A stretch of 64,000 nucleotides of DNA from JAJDIA01 sp031555145 (GTDB lineage Bacteria > Bacteroidota > Bacteroidia > Bacteroidales > Tannerellaceae), in assembly GCA_031555145.1 (NCBI GenBank), contig JAVBUR010000067.1:43437-107436 (forward strand), in the 5' to 3' direction. A model generated the notes under the pieces. The model did not search any database, was not told the origin of the DNA, and saw only the letters and a list, made by a program, of their open reading frames with translations. Shown in pieces: positions 1 through 7,185 of the stretch; position 1 is the stretch's first letter, and each line of letters begins with the position of its first letter. The position numbers were made by a program, and so were the translations under genes.

Positions 1-246
1 GACCGTTTGGTTGTCAGGCCGTTCCTTGAATCCGAATTGATGCAGGTATTCGCCTTGGGTATAAAGCTGGTACATAAACAGCGTATTCTGCACGTTATAC
101 CAGACAGTATCCACCTGATGAGTGATGTTCGAAGCGTCCACCACCTCTTTCAGTTGCCATTTTCCTTCCAGTTCATCCTTCCGGTCTTTCTCACAGGAAA
201 GGAAAAGCAACAGACAGGTAACCAAAGCCATCATTCCGTATTTCAT
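1..246 (-). CDS. Small lipoprotein, lipocalin-like (partial at window edge)
   Basis: Only the first 82 codons are in the window; no stop is reached before base 1. The protein starts MKYGMMALVTCLLLFLSCEKD, a short hydrophobic signal ending in a lipobox (LFLS-C), so it should be lipidated and exported. The mature part opens with a pattern like LEGKWQLKEV, reminiscent of small Bacteroidetes lipocalin-type lipoproteins; no specific family is assigned. Its ATG overlaps the hisB stop as ATGA, so it is probably translationally coupled to the histidine operon as its last visible gene. Why a surface lipoprotein would be co-transcribed with his genes is unknown. Confidence 0.75.
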   Translation of the reverse strand, partial: MKYGMMALVTCLLLFLSCEKDRKDELEGKWQLKEVVDASNITHQVDTVWYNVQNTLFMYQLYTQGEYLHQFGFKERPDNQTV

Positions 247-1373
247 AACGTTCCTTTTGTGCTTGGCAGGTTGTATTTGTAAATATCCCGACGGATGGCC
301 ATCTTAATGGCGCGTGCCAGGGCTTTGAATATGCTTTCGATCTTATGATGTTCATTCGATCCTTCCGCTTTGACATAAAGGTTCATCCGGGCAGCGTCGC
401 TCAGGCTCTTGAAGAAATGCATAAACATTTCGGTGGGCATATTACCAATGCGTTCGCGCTGGAACTCGGCTTCCCATACCAACCAGGGACGGCCACCGAA
501 ATCGAGAGCCAGGGTACAAACGCAGTCATCCATCGGTAGCGTATAGCCATAGCGTTCCGTTCCGCGTTTATCACCCAAGGCCTTGTACAGGGCTTCACCC
601 AAGGCGATAGCAGTATCTTCGATTGTGTGGTGTTCATCTACCCTTAGGTCGCCCACGGTGTGGATGGTAAGATCCATACCGGAGTGTTTGCCGATCTGTT
701 CGAGCATATGGTCGAAGAAAGCGATGCCGGTGGATATATCGGTCTGTCCCGTTCCGTCGATGGCGAGTTCAATATGAATGTCGGTCTCTTTGGTCTTGCG
801 GTCGATGGTGGCAGTACGCTCGCCGGCAAAGATGAACTCCGTGATCTTGTCCCAGTTGTCTGTCGTCAGTACCGGCCACAGGTTACAGGGGTATTTCAGA
901 AGTTCGGCTTCTGCGCCTTCCTTGGTGTGCAACCAGATGCCTTTCGCTTCGAGGTTCTTGGCGAGTTCGATATCGGTCAGGCGGTCACCTATCACATAGC
1001 TGTTTTCGAGGTCGTATTCATCGGACATGTATTTCTTCAGCATCCCGGTACGCGGTTTGCGGTTAGGCGAGTTCTCTTCGGGCATGGATGGGTCGATCAG
1101 AATATCGTTGAAGACGATGCCTTCACCAGCCAGCGTCTTCAGGATCATTTCCTGCGCCGGCCAGAAAGTCTCTTCCGGAAATGAGGCTGTTCCCAGCCCA
1201 TCCTGATTGGTGACCATCACAAACTCAAAGTCCATGTGTTTGCGGATAAAAGCCAGGTTACGCATCACCTTGGGATAAAACTCAAGCTTCTCCAAACTGT
1301 CCAACTGATAATCTACTGGCGGCTCTTTTACCAGAGTACCATCGCGATCAATAAATAAAACCCTCTTTTTCAT
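243..1373 (-). CDS. hisB: Bifunctional histidinol-phosphatase / imidazoleglycerol-phosphate dehydratase
   Basis: Catalyses two steps of histidine synthesis: dehydration of imidazoleglycerol phosphate and dephosphorylation of histidinol phosphate. The N-terminal half is a HAD phosphatase (DRDGTLV near residues 9-15, nucleophile Asp9), as in enterobacterial HisB. The C-terminal half is the IGPD domain with its metal-binding His/Glu motifs (GKHSGMD, DEHHTIEDTA, and a later NEHHKIE). I start at the ATG at 1373 (376 residues); an in-frame GTG at 1385 would add four residues. The stop overlaps the next gene's ATG, and hisC lies 45 bp upstream. At least one enzyme for each half-reaction is thus supplied by a single polypeptide. 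Confidence 0.95.
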   Translation of the reverse strand: MKKRVLFIDRDGTLVKEPPVDYQLDSLEKLEFYPKVMRNLAFIRKHMDFEFVMVTNQDGLGTASFPEETFWPAQEMILKTLAGEGIVFNDILIDPSMPEENSPNRKPRTGMLKKYMSDEYDLENSYVIGDRLTDIELAKNLEAKGIWLHTKEGAEAELLKYPCNLWPVLTTDNWDKITEFIFAGERTATIDRKTKETDIHIELAIDGTGQTDISTGIAFFDHMLEQIGKHSGMDLTIHTVGDLRVDEHHTIEDTAIALGEALYKALGDKRGTERYGYTLPMDDCVCTLALDFGGRPWLVWEAEFQRERIGNMPTEMFMHFFKSLSDAARMNLYVKAEGSNEHHKIESIFKALARAIKMAIRRDIYKYNLPSTKGTL

Positions 1374-1418
1374 AACTATATTCACTATGCGTTTTGTGTA
1401 TACTATGTGTCTCTGTTG

Positions 1419-2465
1419 CTACTCATGCGTCACCACATATGCCCGAAGTGCGTACAGCATCTTATCGTTTTCTTCCGGCGTACCAATGGTGATGCGCAGG
1501 CATCCTTCGCACAAGGCGATGCTGGTACGGTTGCGCACCACCACTCCCTGCTCCGTCAGGTATCGGTACATCGCACTGGCCTTTCCCACTTCGACAAGCA
1601 GAAAATTGGCATCCGAGGGATATACCTTGAAATAGAACGGCTGTCCACGCAGAATTGTTTCAAGGCGGTCGCGTTCTGTTAGTATTTGTTGGAGTTGCTG
1701 CTGCATAGCAGTAGTGTTGCTGAGTATGTGAAGGGCCTGCTCCTGTGTGAGTTGGTTCACGTTATAGGGATACTTCACCTTGTTCAGGATCGTAATAATC
1801 TCCGGTGAGGCAAAGGCCATTCCCAGACGGATACCAGCAGCCCCCCAGGCTTTCGACAAGGTTTGCAACACAATGAGGTTCGGGAAGCTAACCAACTGGC
1901 GAAGGAATGAGTCGCTATCGGCAAAATCAATATACGCTTCGTCGATCACCACGATACCGGGGAAGTATTTCAATACACGGTAGAGGTCTTCCTTCTTCAA
2001 CAGATTGCCTGACGGGTTGTTGGGGGAACAGAGGAATATGACTTTGGTGTGTGCATCGACAGCATTAAGCAGAACTTCCGCATCCAATTGAAAGTCTTTA
2101 TTCAACAATACTTTAACACAGGTCACATTGTTGGTGTTTGCGGCTACCTCATACATACCATACGAGGGAGAGATCGTCACCATATTATCTATGCCCGGTT
2201 CGCAGAAGATACGCAGGATCAGATCGATCGGTTCGTCGCTGCCATTTCCTACGAATATATGTTCGGGGGCAATGTCTTTGAGCACAGAGATCCGATCCTT
2301 CAACGCACGCTGCATCGGGTCGGGATAGCGGTTGTAGGGTGTATTCCACGGATTTTCATTGGCATCGAGGAATACGGAGGCGTCACCGTGGAATTCGTCA
2401 CGGGCGGAGGAATAGGGTTGCAGTTCCCATATATTCTTGCGAACAAGTTCTTTTAATGGTTTCAT
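1419..2465 (-). CDS. hisC: Histidinol-phosphate aminotransferase
   Basis: PLP-dependent class I/II aminotransferase, 348 residues, converting imidazole-acetol phosphate to histidinol phosphate with glutamate as amino donor. Visible landmarks: the cofactor-binding region with FVGNGSDEPIDL, the SPNNPSGN loop, VVIDEAYIDF with the Asp that contacts the pyridine nitrogen, and TLSKAWGAAGIRLG containing the Schiff-base Lys. The length is normal for HisC. Its ATG overlaps the hisD stop by four bases (ATGA), indicating translational coupling in the his operon. Confidence 0.96.
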   Translation of the reverse strand: MKPLKELVRKNIWELQPYSSARDEFHGDASVFLDANENPWNTPYNRYPDPMQRALKDRISVLKDIAPEHIFVGNGSDEPIDLILRIFCEPGIDNMVTISPSYGMYEVAANTNNVTCVKVLLNKDFQLDAEVLLNAVDAHTKVIFLCSPNNPSGNLLKKEDLYRVLKYFPGIVVIDEAYIDFADSDSFLRQLVSFPNLIVLQTLSKAWGAAGIRLGMAFASPEIITILNKVKYPYNVNQLTQEQALHILSNTTAMQQQLQQILTERDRLETILRGQPFYFKVYPSDANFLLVEVGKASAMYRYLTEQGVVVRNRTSIALCEGCLRITIGTPEENDKMLYALRAYVVTHE

Positions 2466-3745
2466 TTGTCTTTTAATCTGATGGTTACAGCATTCTTGTG
2501 GGCGTCCAGTTGTTCGTTGGCAGCCATCACTTCAATGGTTTGTTGGAGGCCTTGTATGCCTTCGCGGGTGATCTCCTGGAAGGTGATCTTCTTGGTGAAA
2601 CTATCGAGGTTCACACCGCTATAGGCCCGGGCATAGCCGTTGGTGGGCAGGGTGTGGTTGGTACCGGAAGCATAATCGCCCGCACTTTCGGGCGTATATG
2701 GTCCCAGGAAGACACTGCCGGCGTTTTCTACCTGGGTGGCAAGGGCAGCATAATCATCCGTTTGGATGATCAGGTGTTCGGGGGCATACAAGTTGGTAAA
2801 TGCCATTACTTCTTTTTTATCTTTTAGCAAGATAATCAAGCTGTTATTGAGTGACTTTTGAACTAATTCTTTGCGGGGAAGTTGTTCCTGTTGGTCATTG
2901 ATGGCAGCCATGACGGGCTCGATCAATGCTTCCGAATCCGTGATTAATACCGATTGGCTATCTGCGCCATGCTCTGCCTGCGATAGAAAATCAGCAGCAA
3001 TAAATGCAGGGTCGGCATTCGCATCGGCTATAATCGCTACTTCGGAGGGACCGGCAGGCATATCAATGGCCACATCCTTGAGCGAGACCAATTGCTTGGC
3101 AGCGGTCACATATTGGTTACCCGGGCCAAATATTTTATATACCTTAGGTACGGATTCAGTGCCATAAGTCATTGAAGCAATGGCCTGTATCCCACCTATC
3201 TTGCAGATTTTATCCACGCCGGAGACGGATGCAGCGAACAGAATAGCGGGATGGATCTTCCCTTCCTTATCCGGCGGCGTACAGAGGACTATCTCCTTGC
3301 ATCCGGCAATACGCGCCGGTACGGCCAACATCAATACGGTAGAGAACAGCGGCGCCGTGCCTCCGGGAATATACAACCCGACCTTGTCGATGGCTACTGC
3401 TTTCTGCCAGCAGGATACGCCGGGCATCGTCTTCACATGGATACCGTGAAACTGTTGCGCCGTATGAAATGCCTCAATATTGGCTTTCGCCGTACGGATG
3501 GCTTGCTTTAAGTCGTCGGATATAAGAGACGCTGCATCAGCTATTTCGGCCTTAGACACTGTGAGGGAAGAGAGGGTTACTTTATCGAACTTCTCTTCAT
3601 AACGCTTGACGGCGGCATCACCGTTTATGCGCACATCTTCCAGCACCTCACGTACAGTGTCGAACAGCGCCGTGACGTCCAGCGCAGGCCGCTTGATCAA
3701 TTCGCTCCACTCGCTGCGGGCGGGATATTTATATACTTTCATCAT
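2462..3745 (-). CDS. hisD: Histidinol dehydrogenase
   Basis: Performs the last two steps of histidine synthesis, oxidising L-histidinol to L-histidine with two NAD+. The 427-residue protein has family signatures: the GLYIPGGTAPL stretch, KIFGPGNQYVTAAKQ, DMPAGPSE, the SQAEHGADSQ metal/catalytic region, and YAPEHL with the catalytic Glu-His pair. There are two adjacent ATGs at the start (3745 and 3742). The N terminus overlaps the end of the upstream acetyltransferase gene by 17 bp and the stop overlaps hisC by four, so the genes are translated in close coupling. Confidence 0.96.
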   Translation of the reverse strand: MMKVYKYPARSEWSELIKRPALDVTALFDTVREVLEDVRINGDAAVKRYEEKFDKVTLSSLTVSKAEIADAASLISDDLKQAIRTAKANIEAFHTAQQFHGIHVKTMPGVSCWQKAVAIDKVGLYIPGGTAPLFSTVLMLAVPARIAGCKEIVLCTPPDKEGKIHPAILFAASVSGVDKICKIGGIQAIASMTYGTESVPKVYKIFGPGNQYVTAAKQLVSLKDVAIDMPAGPSEVAIIADANADPAFIAADFLSQAEHGADSQSVLITDSEALIEPVMAAINDQQEQLPRKELVQKSLNNSLIILLKDKKEVMAFTNLYAPEHLIIQTDDYAALATQVENAGSVFLGPYTPESAGDYASGTNHTLPTNGYARAYSGVNLDSFTKKITFQEITREGIQGLQQTIEVMAANEQLDAHKNAVTIRLKDK

Positions 3746-4259
3746 ATGCTGATTTTAACAGGCTGTATCTGACAAGGTCTGTATAGGCACCTGAAACCAA
3801 CAGTTCCCCTTCCCGCTCAATACCTTCTTCAAAGAACCCTAGGCGAGCAGGCACCATCCGGCTTTTCCGGTTATCGACTGCCACACAGATCAGGAGGCGA
3901 TTCAGACCAAGTTCCTCAAAGCCATACTCAATCAGGCGCTGGCAACAACGTGTGACCAAGCCTTTTCCTTCGTTGGTTGGGATGAGCCAATAACCGATTT
4001 CGGCTTTATGGTTGGCCTGATCAATAGCTTTTAGTCCGATCAATCCGGCAAACGTTCCATTGTAACGTATCACAAAAACCTGATCCTGTGACTGTTCAGT
4101 GCCTTGAACAAAAGCAACACTATCGTCTACTGATGCAGTGAAATCCACGAAAGGAAGCCACGTACGCAACGATTCACGGTTCTCATCAATGGCCCGGAAT
4201 ATATCCGGAGCATCGGAAAGCGTAATACGCGTCAGTTGAATTTCGTCAGATACATACAT
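3729..4259 (-). CDS. GNAT N-acetyltransferase, RimJ/RimL type, inside the his operon
   Basis: A 176-residue GNAT-fold acetyltransferase resembling RimJ/RimL ribosomal-protein acetyltransferases. The N-terminal half has the typical ITLSDAPDIFRAIDENRESLRT pattern (given in part: LSDAPDIF, NRESLRTWLPF). The centre has beta-strand IGYWLIPTNEGKGLVTR, the acetyl-CoA loop region, followed by FEELGLNRLLICV and NRKSRMV. It sits between hisG and hisD: 16 bp after the hisG stop and overlapping hisD by 17 bp. The substrate cannot be read from the sequence. It might be a housekeeping protein acetyltransferase carried in the operon, or act on a pathway product; the second idea is speculation. Confidence 0.9.
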   Translation of the reverse strand: MYVSDEIQLTRITLSDAPDIFRAIDENRESLRTWLPFVDFTASVDDSVAFVQGTEQSQDQVFVIRYNGTFAGLIGLKAIDQANHKAEIGYWLIPTNEGKGLVTRCCQRLIEYGFEELGLNRLLICVAVDNRKSRMVPARLGFFEEGIEREGELLVSGAYTDLVRYSLLKSAYDESI

Positions 4260-4275
4260 AACTACTATACGATTA

Positions 4276-5127
4276 CTATACGATCATCTTTTCTATCGGA
4301 ATAACCAGTATTCCCTCCGCTCCCAACGATTTCAGCTTGCCGATGATCTCCCAGAAATGACTTTCTGCGATCACCGATTGCACCGAAACCCATTTGTCGT
4401 CGGCCAGTGGCGTTACCGTCGGGCTCTTCATCCCCGGCAGAATCTCAATGATTTCCGCCAGTTTTTCCTTGGGAGCATTCAAAAGTACATATTTTTTCCC
4501 TTCCGCCGCCTGAATAGCGTCAAAACGGAAGAGTAATTCGTCTAATATGGCTTGTTTTTCTTCCGTCAGCTTGTGGTTGGCGATCAACAGGGCCTCACAG
4601 GGAAGCACCAACTCTACTTCTTTCAGTTGATTGCTGACCAGCGTACTGCCTGAACTGACGATATCGAAGATGGCATCGGCCAGTCCGATAGTCGGTGCAA
4701 TCTCTACCGATCCGGTGATCACGTGCATATCGGCTTTCACACCGTTGCGCGCCAGGTAATCCGACAGGATGCCGGGATAGGATGTGGCAATCGTTTTTCC
4801 TTCAAACCATTCCACACCGTTATACTCGGCCGCTTTAGGAATCGCCAGCGAAAGGCGGCATTTGCTAAAGCCCAGCCGTTTGATCAGACGGGCTTTCTGT
4901 CCTTTCTCCACATACTCGTTCTCCCCCACTATACCGACATCGGCCACACCGTTGGACACCGATTCGGGTATATCATCATCGCGCAGAAACAGGAGTTCCA
5001 CCGGAAACCCTTTGGCGGAGAGCAACAGGATGCGCTTTCCCCGGTTTAGTTTGATTCCTGCTTCTTCGAGCAACAGCATGGTTTCGTCGTATAAACGACC
5101 TTTCGATTGTACCGCGATTCGTAACAT
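4276..5127 (-). CDS. hisG: ATP phosphoribosyltransferase, long form
   Basis: First committed step of histidine synthesis: condensation of ATP with PRPP. The 283 residues fit the long, self-regulated HisG form, with a catalytic part (LRIAVQSKGRL at the start, DVGIVGENEY, and the PRPP loop DIVSSGSTLVSNQL) and a C-terminal ACT-like regulatory domain (about residues 210-283) expected to bind histidine. That means feedback inhibition without HisZ, and no hisZ is seen here. It is the first large gene of the operon, separated from the His-rich leader peptide and its terminator by about 90 nt. Confidence 0.96.
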   Translation of the reverse strand: MLRIAVQSKGRLYDETMLLLEEAGIKLNRGKRILLLSAKGFPVELLFLRDDDIPESVSNGVADVGIVGENEYVEKGQKARLIKRLGFSKCRLSLAIPKAAEYNGVEWFEGKTIATSYPGILSDYLARNGVKADMHVITGSVEIAPTIGLADAIFDIVSSGSTLVSNQLKEVELVLPCEALLIANHKLTEEKQAILDELLFRFDAIQAAEGKKYVLLNAPKEKLAEIIEILPGMKSPTVTPLADDKWVSVQSVIAESHFWEIIGKLKSLGAEGILVIPIEKMIV

Positions 5128-5216
5128 AACTATTCTTCTTTTTAAGTTTAATTTCTGTTCTGTTTGTAAGCCTGAGGCTTTTTCGTCTCAAGCCTGACTC
5201 TTATCCCATCAAAGTA

Positions 5217-5251
5217 GAAAAACAAAAGGCTTACCGTACAACGGCAAGCCT
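5217..5251 (-). terminator. his operon attenuator terminator
   Basis: On the minus strand a 10-bp stem (5242-5251 with 5227-5236, one G-U pair, 5-nt loop) is followed by a U-rich run (5217-5226). It lies between the His-codon leader peptide and hisG, where an attenuator is expected. Confidence 0.85.
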
Positions 5252-5294
5252 CTCTTATCTTATGCATATATCCACATATCCCCAGCCCACCGAA

Positions 5295-5336
5295 CTACTG
5301 CCCGTTGTTATGATGGTGATGATGTGAAGCGCTCAT
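5295..5336 (-). CDS. hisL: Histidine operon leader peptide
   Basis: A 13-codon ORF, MSASHHHHHNNGQ, with five consecutive His codons (5324 down to 5310), about 28 nt after a good -7 promoter box and about 45 nt before an intrinsic terminator that precedes hisG. This is the classical architecture of a histidine attenuator: with scarce charged tRNA-His the ribosome stalls on the His run and the terminator should not form. The peptide itself probably has no function. I did not find a convincing unique antiterminator pairing by eye. Confidence 0.88.
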   Translation of the reverse strand: MSASHHHHHNNGQ

Positions 5337-5363
5337 TGACATGTTTTCTCTATTTTGATGCTG

Positions 5364-5390
5364 CAAAGTTACACTTTTTATTTAAAACAC
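5364..5390 (-). promoter_or_regulatory. his operon promoter (-7 TAACTTTG, -33 CTTG)
   Basis: On the minus strand TAACTTTG (5364-5371) matches the Bacteroidetes -7 consensus TAnnTTTG, with a CTTG about 18 bp upstream as a -33 candidate. The leader peptide ATG is 28 nt downstream. Confidence 0.7.
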
Positions 5391-5486
5391 AAGTTTTCCT
5401 GACATATTTTTATTGTTCATTCTATGTCGACCGGAGTATTGCCGCGTGGATAGTAATTTTATTTCTCGTACCTTGTTTATCCTTAC

Positions 5487-5833
5487 TCAAAATGCCAGAA
5501 TACCACGACAAGGATAATATTTTATTTTATAGTGACTACTGAAATATGGATCATCCCCAAATGTTGTAGACACGGCAACTTCTCCGTTGAAGGAAGTTCC
5601 CTCTGTTGAAGTCCATAAAACAATATTAAACGTAGCTTTCCCACCGGCCGCGCTGATTTTTGACTCAAATGCCGCCCGGCTTCGAGTGCCCATTTCCTGT
5701 TCCCAGTCAGTTGGGCCGCCTCACGCATTTGGGTGGCTATGCAGGCAGCCTCTTCGAACGACGTTTTGTCGATGTCCCAGTAGAACCTGTCTCTCAGTTC
5801 GATACAGTATTCGCGGTAAGGCCTGGTGCCCAT
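5487..5833 (-). pseudogene. Decayed ORF, remnant of a larger protein
   Basis: Two overlapping minus-strand reading frames carry protein-like sequence. The upstream one begins MGTRPYREYCIELRDRFYWD and has the helical, TPR-like stretch EEAACIATQMREAAQLTGN. Plausible composition then continues in another frame (TFNIVLWTSTEGTSFNGEVA) to about 5490. Neither frame has a proper gene start or length, suggesting a fragment broken by a frameshift. The parent family is not identified with confidence. The surrounding 5400-6230 stretch shows no other convincing gene. Confidence 0.35.
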
Positions 5834-6023
5834 AGTGACGAATGGATTTTCGTTTGCAGCCAGGAGAGAGCAGAAGTGCAGGAGAATAAAGGTTCGGTAC
5901 AGGTATGTATTAGTGACAATATATATACTTGTTGAGTAGTAAGATATTCTTTGTATTCTCCTTTGTGAGCAGTTTATTATCCTATGTAAAACAGGTGTTT
6001 TTTATATCTTAATAAAGGAGATT

Positions 6024-6056
6024 AAAAGTAGGATATAAGTAGGATATAAGTAGGAT
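6024..6056. repeat. Three tandem 11-bp repeats upstream of panB
   Basis: Three consecutive copies of ATAAGTAGGAT (first copy AAAAGTAGGAT) at 6024-6034, 6035-6045 and 6046-6056, about 180 bp before the panB promoter box. No function is evident; operator or slippage array are both possible. Confidence 0.8.
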
Positions 6057-6234
6057 CTATGAAAATAACACATGGTGTTCTACCATTATCCCTGTATTCA
6101 TACCTTATCCATTGCATAAGCAACCCGTATGTATTCAAAGGGATGAAATTGTTCCTCTCTTCACTCCGGCGGGTAGAGACCTGCCACTATTGTGTAATTT
6201 TCCCCCGAAAACCGTCTGAAATCAGATTAATCCT

Positions 6235-6242
6235 TAACTTTG
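6235..6242 (+). promoter_or_regulatory. panB promoter -7 box
   Basis: TAACTTTG, a full match to TAnnTTTG, 27 bp before the panB ATG. The -33 element is weak. Confidence 0.65.
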
Positions 6243-6269
6243 GCCGCTGTAAACATTAACAAATAGTGT

Positions 6270-7094
6270 ATGTCAGTTGCAAAAAGGGATTTAGAAAACA
6301 GAAAGGTGACTACGCATCGCCTGATGGAGATGAAACAACGTGGTGAAAAGATTTCCATGCTTACGGCTTATGATTATTCGATGGCTAAACTGATCGACGA
6401 GGCCGGTATGGACGTGATTCTGGTAGGCGATTCGGCCTCCAATGTCATGGCTGGGAACGTTACGACACTTCCTATTACCCTCGACCAGATGATCTATCAC
6501 GGCAAGTCTGTGATGAAGGCCGTACAAAGGGCGTTAGTGGTTGTTGATCTGCCGTTTGGTACCTATCAGGGAGACTCCAAAGAGGCGCTGAAATCAGCCA
6601 TCCGTGTGATGAAGGAAACACATGCCGACTGTATCAAGTTGGAAGGTGGTGTGGAAATTAAAGAATCAATCGAACGTATCCTGACTGCCGGCATTCCCAT
6701 TATGGGGCATCTCGGGTTGACACCTCAGTCGATCAATAAGTTCGGCACATATACTGTACGCGCCAAGGAAGAAGCTGAAGCTGCCAAGCTGCTGTCGGAT
6801 GCCCATATGCTGGAAGAAGTAGGCTGTTTCGGTGTGGTACTGGAAAAGATACCTGCAGCATTGGCCGAACAGGTAGCCAAGGAAATCTCGATTCCCGTGA
6901 TCGGTATCGGCGCCGGTGGCGGTGTTGATGGACAGGTACTGGTCATGCACGATATGCTGGGGTTGACGCAAGGTTTCTCTCCCCGCTTCCTCCGCCGTTA
7001 TGCCAACCTGGAAGAGGTGATCATGCACGCTGTACAGGCTTATATCGAAGATGTAAAGACACAAGACTTCCCGAACGAAAAGGAGCAGTATTAA
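6270..7094 (+). CDS. panB: 3-methyl-2-oxobutanoate hydroxymethyltransferase
   Basis: Ketopantoate hydroxymethyltransferase: transfers a hydroxymethyl group from methylenetetrahydrofolate to 2-oxoisovalerate in the pantothenate/CoA pathway. The 274-residue protein has the family landmarks MLTAYDYSMAKLIDEAG, VGDSASNV (metal-binding Asp), DLPFGTYQ, KLEGG, and PVIGIGAGGGVDGQVLV near the C terminus. It is a single-gene unit with its own -7 box and is followed by an inverted repeat at 7121-7162. Other pantothenate genes are not in the window. Its substrate, 2-oxoisovalerate, is also a substrate of the Vor-type enzyme encoded at 50312-53175. Confidence 0.96.
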   Translation: MSVAKRDLENRKVTTHRLMEMKQRGEKISMLTAYDYSMAKLIDEAGMDVILVGDSASNVMAGNVTTLPITLDQMIYHGKSVMKAVQRALVVVDLPFGTYQGDSKEALKSAIRVMKETHADCIKLEGGVEIKESIERILTAGIPIMGHLGLTPQSINKFGTYTVRAKEEAEAAKLLSDAHMLEEVGCFGVVLEKIPAALAEQVAKEISIPVIGIGAGGGVDGQVLVMHDMLGLTQGFSPRFLRRYANLEEVIMHAVQAYIEDVKTQDFPNEKEQY

Positions 7095-7120
7095 GCAAAC
7101 TTACACAGAGAATTACATAG

Positions 7121-7162
7121 TGAATGCCAAGTATGTGAAACAAATAACAGGCTTGGCATTCA
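7121..7162. terminator. Inverted repeat between convergent panB and antiporter genes
   Basis: An 11-bp perfect stem (7121-7131 with 7152-7162) and a 20-nt loop lie between two converging genes. A clear U-run is missing on either side, so termination is inferred from position. Confidence 0.5.
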
Positions 7163-7185
7163 TTTGAATTCATCCACTCCTGATC

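Noticed and set aside
6059..6259. 66-codon plus-strand ORF before panB
   Set aside because: It spans the panB promoter region, has no recognisable protein character and no conservation evidence.
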